This document shows, one piece after another, positions 43,927 through 52,179 of a stretch of DNA of 64,000 bases. Position numbers and translations under genes: made by a program. The notes beneath the pieces were generated by a model. The model was not told the origin of the DNA. It did no database searches and worked only from the letters and a program-made list of their open reading frames with translations. Within the stretch, counting starts at the first letter, position 1. Each line of letters opens with the position of its first letter. The DNA is taken from positions 1 through 64,000 of the forward strand of contig NZ_BATR01000002.1 in the NCBI RefSeq assembly GCF_000739655.1. The letters are read 5' to 3'. This stretch comes from Verrucomicrobium sp. BvORR106. Lineage in GTDB: Bacteria; Verrucomicrobiota; Verrucomicrobiia; Verrucomicrobiales; Verrucomicrobiaceae.

Positions 43927-44859
43927 ATGGACGCTCTGCCCACGGTTTCAGTAGTCATTCCAGCCTACAATCATGCGGAGTATATTCTGGCATGTCTCGA
44001 CTCTGTTTTCCAACAGACCTTTGATGACTTCGAAATCATCGTCATCAATGATGGCTCAACAGACGCCACCGATTTGCGGTTGCGCCCGCTTGTGGCGAAT
44101 GGCAAAATCCGCTATTCGACACAGCATAACTCAGGACAGGCCGTCGCCCGAAATCGCGGTCTCGCGCAGGCCAGGGGCCGGTATGTTGCGTTTCTGGACG
44201 ATGATGACCTATGGCCCCCGGGCAAGCTCGCGTGGCAGGTTGAGATGCTGGATCAACATCCGTGGACCGGTGTCGCTGGCACCGTTGCGCTCATGGATGC
44301 GGGCGATACCGACGTTGCATCTGAACAGTTCGAACCACGCACCATCACTGCCTCTACCGTCCTGGGGCAAAACCCGTTCCGCTCGCCCGGGCAATTTCTG
44401 GTGCGCACTGAATCACTTCGCAACTTGGGAGGGTTCGACTCCTCACTCTGGGGATGTGACGACATGGATCTCTGGATCCGGCTTGCGGCGGCTGGGGCAC
44501 TGGTGCTAGTAGACCGCCCGGCCCTAGTTTACCGCCGCCATCTGGCGGGTGCATCAAACAACACTCGCAGAATGCTCGAGAACGGATCAAAAGTCATTGC
44601 GAAGAACTCGCGCCTGATCCCCAGGAACGCCCGTAAGGAAGCGATTCGGAATGCGCATCACTGGCTCTACCGCAACTATGGGCGGCCCCTGCTTCTTGCC
44701 GCAGCAAAAAAGCCCCGGACTTACGCTGACTTGCTGCTCTTCTTGAGAATCTTCATGGTACCGCTCAGTCTGGACAGGCAACTCGCCCTTCAGTTCTACC
44801 TTGATGCAGTGGTTCCTTTCATGAGGAAGACCCTATTCCGCCCCCTCCTGCAAAAGTGA
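43927..44859 (+). CDS. GT2 glycosyltransferase
   Basis: A 310-residue GT-A glycosyltransferase: TVSVVIPAYNHAEYI, DFEIIVINDGSTD, ARGRYVAFLDDDDLW (metal-binding DxD) and a GCDDMDLWIRLA acceptor-binding region. A clear TAGGAG ribosome-binding site overlaps the stop codon of the preceding gene. The downstream gene overlaps by 4 bp. Confidence 0.9.
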   Translation: MDALPTVSVVIPAYNHAEYILACLDSVFQQTFDDFEIIVINDGSTDATDLRLRPLVANGKIRYSTQHNSGQAVARNRGLAQARGRYVAFLDDDDLWPPGKLAWQVEMLDQHPWTGVAGTVALMDAGDTDVASEQFEPRTITASTVLGQNPFRSPGQFLVRTESLRNLGGFDSSLWGCDDMDLWIRLAAAGALVLVDRPALVYRRHLAGASNNTRRMLENGSKVIAKNSRLIPRNARKEAIRNAHHWLYRNYGRPLLLAAAKKPRTYADLLLFLRIFMVPLSLDRQLALQFYLDAVVPFMRKTLFRPLLQK

Positions 44860-45776
44860 TTTCGGTCGTGATCTGCACCCACAACGCGCGGGTCGGCCAC
44901 CTGACCCGGGTGATTGACGCGCTCAAACTACAGACGCTGAGCACGCAGCAGTGGGAGTTGCTTGTGGTTGACAATGCATCCACGCCTCCCGTCGAACCGC
45001 TTTTGGACCTTCGCTGGCACCCTTGTGCACGCATTGTCAGGGAGGAAACTCTCGGTCTTACCTATGCCCGCTTGCGTGGCATCAAGGAAATGAAAGGCAC
45101 CCTTGTGCTATTCGTCGATGACGACAACGTTCTGGACTCAAACTACTTGGAGAATCTTGCTGACCTTGCGGCAAAGCGACCATATATCGCGGCCTTTGGA
45201 GCAAACGTCTCCGGCGAGTTTGAGTCCTCGCCGCCCCCTTGGTATGACGGACTCCTGGGTTGGTTGGCGATTGTGAAAACTAAACGCGACATTTGGGGAA
45301 ACAGCTACAACCTCGAGCAGCTTCCCGTAGGGGCTGGCTTGTGTGTTCGCAGAGACGTCGCAGATGCATACACGACGGCCCTGGCTTCCAGCCCCATTAG
45401 ACTGTCTTTAGACCGGTGCGGCAGCAGCCTCACCTCCGGGGGGGATACCGACATCGTACTCACCGCGATCGACATGGGGTTTGGTGCCGGCGTCTTCACT
45501 TCGCTCCATCTGACCCACCTCATTCCCTCAGAACGCCTTACAAAGAAATACCTGCTCCAGCTTGCTGAAGCGATGGCTTTTTCGAAGGAATTGCGCGGGC
45601 GGATTGGAAGAGGTCCACTCGATCCAGAGCCTGGCTGGCGTCGGAGACTGCTAGACCTTTTCAAACGTCCATTGGTATCCTCATTTGAACGCAAAATGCT
45701 GGATGCCCGCCACCGCGGAAAAGCACGGGCAGCCCGCGAACTTTCCAACTCCGGATTCAGATCACAACACAACTGA
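44856..45776 (+). CDS. GT2 glycosyltransferase
   Basis: A 306-residue enzyme starting with GTG that overlaps the previous stop as GTGA. MISVVICTHNARVGHL, LLVVDNASTP, VLFVDDDNVLD (DxD) and SGGDTDIVL are typical GT2 pieces. Very likely translated by coupling from the previous gene. Sugar donor and acceptor are unknown. Confidence 0.9.
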   Translation: MISVVICTHNARVGHLTRVIDALKLQTLSTQQWELLVVDNASTPPVEPLLDLRWHPCARIVREETLGLTYARLRGIKEMKGTLVLFVDDDNVLDSNYLENLADLAAKRPYIAAFGANVSGEFESSPPPWYDGLLGWLAIVKTKRDIWGNSYNLEQLPVGAGLCVRRDVADAYTTALASSPIRLSLDRCGSSLTSGGDTDIVLTAIDMGFGAGVFTSLHLTHLIPSERLTKKYLLQLAEAMAFSKELRGRIGRGPLDPEPGWRRRLLDLFKRPLVSSFERKMLDARHRGKARAARELSNSGFRSQHN

Positions 45777-45796
45777 ACCGGTACCCCGTACGCTAA

Positions 45797-47071
45797 ATGT
45801 CTGATGCGATCATCACCATTGAAAACATTGGCAAGATGTACAATCTTCGCCACGCAGGTCAGTCCCAAAGCTACACCGCATTCCGAGATGTATTGGCGGG
45901 CAGGTTTAAGCGCATGATCGGTTTGGGAGGTCCCAAATCACCAACTCAAACCCGCGAAGAATTCTGGGCCGTTCGTGACATTTCACTGCAAATCAAGTCC
46001 GGCGAAGTTGTCGGCATCATTGGTCGGAATGGAGCAGGCAAGTCAACCTTGCTGAAAATTCTCAGCCGCATCACTGAACCCACCTGCGGCCGCGTCACTT
46101 TGGGAGGCAGAATTGCCAGCCTTCTTGAAGTAGGGACAGGATTTCACTCTGAGCTGACTGGGAGGGAGAACATCTATCTCAATGGTGCCATCCTCGGGAT
46201 GTCCATGGCAGAGATCAGGTCCAAGTTTGATACCATCGTGGACTTCGCAGATGTGTCGAGATTCCTGGACACTCCTGTAAAGCACTACAGCAGCGGCATG
46301 TATTTGAGGCTGGCGTTTGCCATCGCAGCCCACTTGGATCCGGAGATTCTCGTGGTCGATGAGGTGCTGGCTGTGGGGGACGCCGAATTTCAAAAAAGGT
46401 GTCTCGGTAAGATGAAGGACGTCGCGAAAAGCGGTCGCACAGTCCTCTTTGTCAGCCACCAGCTCAATGCTGTGGCGACCCTCTGCACCCGTTGCGTGTG
46501 CCTCGTCAAAGGGAAGGTCGTGGATGACGGAACTCCAGACGACGTCATCAATGGCTACCTTTCAGATCAAACCTCCACCGAGGCTGAATGGACCCTGCAG
46601 AATGAAGACGGGCCGTCCAATCCGGGCTTTACCCCGACACGGTTGGCGCTGGTCAACGAGTCGCTTGGTCTCTTGGGCAAATCCATCCGTGCGAACCAGC
46701 GAATTGGAGTGCTCATAGAGGGGCAGGTTGAAGCCCCTAATCCTATGGTCACGATTGGGTTCGTGGTTTACGCACAAAGTGGGGAAACCCTGTGGTGGTC
46801 CCTTCACACCGACACTGCGCCAGACCAATGGCCCCTCATCAAACGCGGCCAAAACAGACTTTTGGCATGGCTTCCAGAACACTGGTTGAATGAAGGAGGG
46901 TACCGGATCGAACTGGTGGCTCTGGTGCATTCCGCACAGTGGATCAGTCAGCCCATGGTCAACGCCCCCACCGTGAGCTTTGAGATTCGCGGCGGCTTGA
47001 GCGAATCCCCCTACTGGCACCACGTCCGGCCAGGGTTGATGGCGCCTGTTGTTTCATTCGAGTCAGTCTAA
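45797..47071 (+). CDS. wzt: Second ABC transporter ATPase, Wzt type, with a different C-terminal domain
   Basis: A 424-residue protein with the same ATPase core as the gene at 41871: GIIGRNGAGKST, YSSGMYLRL, ILVVDEVLAVGD. The ATPase half is highly similar, but residues about 250-424 are unrelated at a glance. No second permease gene is seen, so either both ATPases share the one Wzm or the second partner lies outside the window. A different C-domain would recognise a different glycan end or modification. Confidence 0.92.
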   Translation: MSDAIITIENIGKMYNLRHAGQSQSYTAFRDVLAGRFKRMIGLGGPKSPTQTREEFWAVRDISLQIKSGEVVGIIGRNGAGKSTLLKILSRITEPTCGRVTLGGRIASLLEVGTGFHSELTGRENIYLNGAILGMSMAEIRSKFDTIVDFADVSRFLDTPVKHYSSGMYLRLAFAIAAHLDPEILVVDEVLAVGDAEFQKRCLGKMKDVAKSGRTVLFVSHQLNAVATLCTRCVCLVKGKVVDDGTPDDVINGYLSDQTSTEAEWTLQNEDGPSNPGFTPTRLALVNESLGLLGKSIRANQRIGVLIEGQVEAPNPMVTIGFVVYAQSGETLWWSLHTDTAPDQWPLIKRGQNRLLAWLPEHWLNEGGYRIELVALVHSAQWISQPMVNAPTVSFEIRGGLSESPYWHHVRPGLMAPVVSFESV

Positions 47072-47090
47072 CTACTTATTTCCTATCCAT

Positions 47091-47900
47091 ATGGTTTCTA
47101 ACCTCATTTATGACGTTGGCATGCACAGTGGTGAGGACACAGCCTACTATCTGGACAAAGGATACAATGTGGTCGCCATTGATGCAGACCCGGATCTGAT
47201 CGCCGCTGCAAGGATACGGTTTGCCAAGGATGTCGAGGAAGCACGATTGACGATCGTGGAGGCAGCGGTTGCGAAAGAAGAAGGTGTGGCCACTTTTTGG
47301 ATTTGCGATGAGGTGAAGGTGCTGAACTCGTTTGACCGGGAACAGGCTTCGAAGCTGGGGAACCCTTGCCGTCCCATCGAAGTAAAAACTCTGCCCATGC
47401 GAAACCTGTTCCAGCGACATGGCGTTCCCTACTACCTCAAGGTGGATATAGAAGGCTATGACCATGTGGCTGTTGCTGACATCGACATCTCCGACCGTCC
47501 GAAGTATGTTTCGATGGAGGTCACCTCTGCTGATGACTTTTTCCTCCTTAAAGAAAAAGGCTACACGAAATTTAAATGCATCCAACAAGGAGTGTTTACG
47601 CAGAAACTAGTGGAGACCGTTTCGATCCGCAGAGCCTTCAGTAGATTCGTGCGCCCTTTCAAGTCCAGCCCTGCGATCAATAGCTTGCGCAATACGTTAG
47701 CCAAGTTTCGCAAGCCTCCCGCAAGTCCCACAACTTCCACGGGCTGGAGCTTCTCGGTGTGTTCCACCGGGCCATTTGGCGAGGACACCCCCGGAGAATG
47801 GCAGTCCATGGAGGAGGCGCTTCACGCCTGGCTTGACCACCACTACAAAGACGTGCTCGGCTACAAAACCTGGTTCGACATTCACGCAACTGTCGACTAG
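47091..47900 (+). CDS. FkbM-family SAM-dependent methyltransferase
   Basis: A 269-residue FkbM-type methyltransferase: LIYDVGMHSGEDTAYYL motif I, VVAIDADPDLIAAA, and YYLKVDIEGYDHVAV. The FkbM group methylates sugar hydroxyls and other small molecules. The ATG at 47091 is used. It lies 19 bp after the second wzt gene; export-signal methylation is a reasonable inference. An 18-bp direct repeat overlaps its 3' end. Confidence 0.88.
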   Translation: MVSNLIYDVGMHSGEDTAYYLDKGYNVVAIDADPDLIAAARIRFAKDVEEARLTIVEAAVAKEEGVATFWICDEVKVLNSFDREQASKLGNPCRPIEVKTLPMRNLFQRHGVPYYLKVDIEGYDHVAVADIDISDRPKYVSMEVTSADDFFLLKEKGYTKFKCIQQGVFTQKLVETVSIRRAFSRFVRPFKSSPAINSLRNTLAKFRKPPASPTTSTGWSFSVCSTGPFGEDTPGEWQSMEEALHAWLDHHYKDVLGYKTWFDIHATVD

Positions 47901-47946
47901 CTGGTGATTGAGGCTGCGGGCATCATTGCGACATTCACGCAACTGT
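47876..47946. repeat. 18-bp direct repeat at the end of the FkbM gene
   Basis: CGACATTCACGCAACTGT occurs at 47876-47893 and 47929-47946. The first copy overlaps the last codons of the FkbM methyltransferase gene; the second lies in the 100-bp gap before the next gene. The period is 53 bp. Confidence 0.85.
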
Positions 47947-48000
47947 GCCCCGCGAAAACCACTCACTCATTGAGCATCAAATGATTGAGCAGGATCTCCC

Positions 48001-48936
48001 GTGAATTCACAGATCTCACTTCTCATTCCCGCCTACAACGCGGCTCCATTCATAGGAAACCTCATTGCGGACGCCAGGGCCCAGTCGCCACAATTTTCTG
48101 AGATCCTCGTATACGACGACGCCAGCACTGACTCCACAGCGGAGGTTGCAACTTCACTGGGGGTCGATCGCGTGATTTCCGGCAAAATAAACCGCGGGGC
48201 CGCGCACGCCCGCAATCAACTGATCGAGGCGGCCTCTTGCCCTTGGGTGCATTTCCACGATGCGGACGACAGGCTCGACAAAGACTATCTGCAGATTGTC
48301 ACTGCGGCCACCCCGAAGCTCGATGAATTCCTGTTTTGTGGGATGCGCATCTACCACGTCGGCTCTCAAAAGCACGGCCCCTCGTATGAGTTCACCCACC
48401 TCAACGGGGAAAACAATCTCGGAGTTTTTTTGAAGAACAACCTCCCAATGGGTTGCGGGCTCTACCCCACGGAATCCCTGCGCCGTATCAACGGATTCAG
48501 GGAGGGGATTCGCGGCGGAGAGGATTTCGACCTCCACATTAGGCTGATATTGTCCGGCACATGCTTCAGAGCCATTCCCGAAGTGCTATGCACCTATTGC
48601 CGGTACGGGAACATCACGTTCACGGAAACGAACCTCCACCAGCTCCAGTCCGATGTGTTGACGGTGTACGAGAAGTACCTTCAGGAGCTGCCTGCCAAGT
48701 ACCAACCTGTCGTGGGCGAACTGCTCATGGAGCATGCCTACAAACTCTACGCCAACCGGCAGTTTGCTGAAGCCACCCAGGCGATAAAACTCGCAAAATC
48801 AGCGGGGAGAAACACGGTCTCCAGCTCGCATGCCTTTCTCCGCCTCCTCTCTGGCACAATCGGAGTCGGGCCAGTTTTTCGTCTTCGCAGTGTGTCGAAC
48901 CGACTGCGGCAATGGCTCGCCCCCCGATCTTCCTAG
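48001..48936 (+). CDS. GT2 glycosyltransferase
   Basis: A 311-residue glycosyltransferase starting with GTG at 48001. SLLIPAYNAAPFIGNL, ILVYDDASTDSTAEV, WVHFHDADDRLDKDY (DxD) and RGGEDFDLHIRL. The sequence between GT2 motifs is typical of surface-polysaccharide loci. Confidence 0.88.
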   Translation: MNSQISLLIPAYNAAPFIGNLIADARAQSPQFSEILVYDDASTDSTAEVATSLGVDRVISGKINRGAAHARNQLIEAASCPWVHFHDADDRLDKDYLQIVTAATPKLDEFLFCGMRIYHVGSQKHGPSYEFTHLNGENNLGVFLKNNLPMGCGLYPTESLRRINGFREGIRGGEDFDLHIRLILSGTCFRAIPEVLCTYCRYGNITFTETNLHQLQSDVLTVYEKYLQELPAKYQPVVGELLMEHAYKLYANRQFAEATQAIKLAKSAGRNTVSSSHAFLRLLSGTIGVGPVFRLRSVSNRLRQWLAPRSS

Positions 48937-48982
48937 AAGGCTCCATGAAGCCTTTCCCTCTAATTCATATCCAGATATCCAG

Positions 48983-49804
48983 ATGATTGCCGCCTACTGG
49001 CACCAGTTCCAAATGTGGCTGAAATCCATGACGCGGATGGTGCCAATGCCTTTGATGGTCATGTCCAGCCCAGCGTGGCGCATGCGCAACCACCATGCCA
49101 ACCTGATACTAACCAATCCACTGTGGGAGCGCGCCTTGCGACTGTCCGCCCTTTTGTCAGATCCGCTGGAAGTGGTGCTTGTCCCGGTGCGATCAGACAC
49201 TCACAACACCTCTGAACTCGAGCTCCTGGCTCTGGGCTCCATGGTTGCGCAACTGAAGGCCACAAACGTCTTTGAAATTGGCACCTTTGATGGCAGAACC
49301 ACCCGCACACTGGCCGCAAATATTGCGCCAGAAGGCCGGGTCTGGACGCTCAATCTGCCTCCCGGACAGGACGCCAATGACAGCGGGAAAGTCAACGTAG
49401 ACTCCCAGTTGAACCTGAAGGTCACCAGCGGTTGCCGCTTCGCAGGCACTTCCCAGGCCGCCAGCATCACCCAACTCTACGGGGACTCGGCAAACTTCGA
49501 CTTCTCTCCGCACGTGGAAATGATGGACATGGTGTTCATTGACGGGTCCCATACCAAGGAATATGTGGCCAATGACACCGCCGTAGCCTTGCGACTGCTC
49601 TCGCCTGCCGGCGGCCTTGTCGTATGGCATGATGCTCCATACTACGGTGTGGTCGAGTACTTGAAAGAACGCATCGCTGAAGGATGGCCCCTGCATTGGA
49701 TTGAGGGCACAACGCTTGCCGTGGCCTACGTGAAGAATGGGCAACCAGTCCCCATTCCGTCCCCCCTTTCACGGAGCAGCCCGATGCCGCCCGCATCTGC
49801 TTGA
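48983..49804 (+). CDS. Class I methyltransferase (Methyltransf_24 type)
   Basis: A 273-residue protein with motif I NVFEIGTFDGRTTRTLA, acidic segment EGRVWTLNLPPGQD and the DMVFIDGSHTKEYVANDT plus VVWHDAPY stretch of this group. ATG at 48983 is used. Its target is not known; it is the third methyltransferase in this locus. A longer frame upstream reaches into the previous gene and is unlikely. Confidence 0.8.
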   Translation: MIAAYWHQFQMWLKSMTRMVPMPLMVMSSPAWRMRNHHANLILTNPLWERALRLSALLSDPLEVVLVPVRSDTHNTSELELLALGSMVAQLKATNVFEIGTFDGRTTRTLAANIAPEGRVWTLNLPPGQDANDSGKVNVDSQLNLKVTSGCRFAGTSQAASITQLYGDSANFDFSPHVEMMDMVFIDGSHTKEYVANDTAVALRLLSPAGGLVVWHDAPYYGVVEYLKERIAEGWPLHWIEGTTLAVAYVKNGQPVPIPSPLSRSSPMPPASA

Positions 49805-49974
49805 GGTGAATTCAGAAAAGAATACCGGCCCATTTCTGACAAAGGAACGCGCGACCTCAGGCAAACGGCATCAAAATGAATCATCCACTATGATCCGGCG
49901 TGTCTCCACGTATTGATGTTGCGGCATGCGTTGCTGCCGGGCTACTTTGCATTCTACCAACCTGAGTTCCCCTC

Positions 49975-50901
49975 TTGCAAAAAGACCGCACATCCGCCAT
50001 CTGCACCTGCGTAGAAGGTGACTATCACTACGGTCTCGCGGCCTTGGTCAATGCCCTCGTCGTTCACGGGTTTCAGGGTGACATCCGCGTCTTGTACCGG
50101 CCTCCCCTCCCCCCATGGGTCGGGTCATCTTCGGGCATATTCGAGGTGCCACCCGTCACTCTGCATTTTGACATTGCGGAAAGTCCCGCCTTTCTCGCTT
50201 CGCAGAAAGCAGACTACATGTTGTCACTGTTGGACAAGTATGAACACTTGACCTCCATCTCCTACTTTGATCCAGATATTGTTCCAGGGGCTCCCTGGAG
50301 CTTCTTTGAATCCTGGATGAGAGACGGCGTGGCCCTCTGTGAAGACAACTGTTTCGGCCTCATGGGCTCCAACCATTTCATCCGCAAGGAGTGGGCAAAA
50401 TTCGCCGCACAGCAACTTGGCCGTGAGGTGACCCATGAACTGAGCCGGTCGTTCAACAGCGGCTTCGTAGGCGTGCGCCGCGAACATCGCTCATTGCTGG
50501 AAGATTGGAAAAACGCGACGCAACATCTGCCCAATATCGGCATCGGCATTTCCGCATTCAAGCCAGGCACCCGGCGTGATCCCTTCTTTGGGACAGATCA
50601 AGACACCTTGAACGTCGCGTGCATGATCAATCCGTCTCCTCTATCGACACTCGGGATGGAGGGGATGGGATTCACGCCTGGAATGGACGTCATGTGGCAT
50701 GCTGTTGACAACCCCAAGCCATGGAGACGTCGATACCTCGGGAGCCTGCTGCGGCACGGCACACGGGTGCCAGCAGCACACCGGGAATTCTGGCGTCATG
50801 CGAACGGGGTCATTCGACCTTGGACCGCGGGCCAGGTCCTGCTGCGCCAGCTCGATCTGAAACTCGCCGCAGCCGTGAGCCGGTTCTACCATAGCGCTTG
50901 A
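49975..50901 (+). CDS. GT8-like glycosyltransferase
   Basis: A 308-residue protein beginning with TTG. A GT-A-like fold is suggested by the DxD-like ISYFDPDIVPGAPWSFF, the NSGFVGVRREH stretch and FGTDQDTLN, which together fit GT8-like enzymes. It is more divergent than its neighbours; I am less sure of the family than of the role in glycan assembly. Confidence 0.7.
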   Translation: MQKDRTSAICTCVEGDYHYGLAALVNALVVHGFQGDIRVLYRPPLPPWVGSSSGIFEVPPVTLHFDIAESPAFLASQKADYMLSLLDKYEHLTSISYFDPDIVPGAPWSFFESWMRDGVALCEDNCFGLMGSNHFIRKEWAKFAAQQLGREVTHELSRSFNSGFVGVRREHRSLLEDWKNATQHLPNIGIGISAFKPGTRRDPFFGTDQDTLNVACMINPSPLSTLGMEGMGFTPGMDVMWHAVDNPKPWRRRYLGSLLRHGTRVPAAHREFWRHANGVIRPWTAGQVLLRQLDLKLAAAVSRFYHSA

Positions 50902-50942
50902 GCCGGCAACACTCCGGCCTCAGCGTTTCAAGTCATCCATTC

Positions 50943-52142
50943 ATGGGCAAAACTCGACTGCTCTTCGTCGGACTGGCACCGATCCAGAACGCCAGACCCT
51001 TTCGCCTGCTGTCCCAACACACCGGTCTGGAGACCGAAGTGCTCTACCTGAAGGCCTCTGCAGAAGACATGTCCGGCGAGGAATTTCTGAACAAGGCCGC
51101 CTTCGACACGACCCGCCTTGATGGCTACCAGCAGCGGGTTGCACGCCCTCTGGCAGGAAATCGTTCCTCAGGGCCCCTGCTCGGACTTTCCCTTGATCCA
51201 TGGCATCTTGCGGCCAGTCATGACATCATCGTGGTCTATGGGCATTTCCTTGTCAGCTACTGGCTCGCCATCCTTTCCGCAAAATGGCACCGGCGACGGC
51301 TCATTCTCTCGACGGATGCCACATCCATGCGCGGGTCGGTTCGCTCGGGAGGCTGGAAGCTGCGTCTGAAGCCGCTCATTTTCCGCTGGCTGTACAACCA
51401 TCTCGCGGACGGCGTTTTTGTTTCCTCGACCTCATCCCGTCTATTCCTGGAGCAGCTTGGCGTAAGGCCGGATCGCATCACCGTCACCCCCTACGTGGTC
51501 GATGAGGAGCATATTCACAACGTCTCCGCCAGCACGGATGTCGCCTTGATGCGCGAGAAGCTCGAGATCCCCCAGGAGCATGTGGTCTTCGTTTTCTGCG
51601 CCAAGTTCCTCCCCCGAAAACGCCCTCTCGACGCCATCCTTGCCATGGCCCAATTGAACCGTCCCAATGCCTCTCTGCTCATGATTGGGTCCGGCCCGCT
51701 CGACGGAGAGCTTCGTTCCAAGGTCACAGAACTCGGGCTGGAGAAGTCCGTGAAGTTTGCCGGCCTCGTCAAATACAGTGATCTTCCCACCTACTACACG
51801 GCCTCCGACGTCCTTGTTTTCTGTTCAGACCACGAACCTTACGGACTGCCGGTCAACGAGATGATGCTTTGCGGGCATCCCGTCATCGTGTCAGATTGCA
51901 TCGGAGCAGGTCCGGATCTTGTGGAAGAAGGTATCACGGGCTGGACCTACCCGGTGGGGGACGTTTCAAGCCTTGTGGAAAAGATGCGCGAGGCTGTCGA
52001 TGACCGGAGCGCCCTTCCCTCCATGGGAGCACACGCACGCAAGAAGGCGGAGGCTTGGAGCAGTGAACTGAATGCCTCCCGCCAGGTTGATTACTTTCAT
52101 CGCGAAGGATGGCTCACTGTCCCGGATCAGCACCCTGCCTAA
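50943..52142 (+). CDS. GT4 glycosyltransferase
   Basis: A 399-residue GT-B enzyme: RLLFVGLAPIQNARPF near the N-terminus, FVFCAKFLPRKRPLDA at the domain junction, and CSDHEPYGLPVNEMMLCGHPVIVSD with the GT4 E-x7-E pattern. The ATG at 50943 lies 42 bp after the previous stop. Confidence 0.9.
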   Translation: MGKTRLLFVGLAPIQNARPFRLLSQHTGLETEVLYLKASAEDMSGEEFLNKAAFDTTRLDGYQQRVARPLAGNRSSGPLLGLSLDPWHLAASHDIIVVYGHFLVSYWLAILSAKWHRRRLILSTDATSMRGSVRSGGWKLRLKPLIFRWLYNHLADGVFVSSTSSRLFLEQLGVRPDRITVTPYVVDEEHIHNVSASTDVALMREKLEIPQEHVVFVFCAKFLPRKRPLDAILAMAQLNRPNASLLMIGSGPLDGELRSKVTELGLEKSVKFAGLVKYSDLPTYYTASDVLVFCSDHEPYGLPVNEMMLCGHPVIVSDCIGAGPDLVEEGITGWTYPVGDVSSLVEKMREAVDDRSALPSMGAHARKKAEAWSSELNASRQVDYFHREGWLTVPDQHPA

Positions 52143-52179
52143 GTCTCCCGCCATCCCTCTTCACTTCCCCCCCTGCGAT

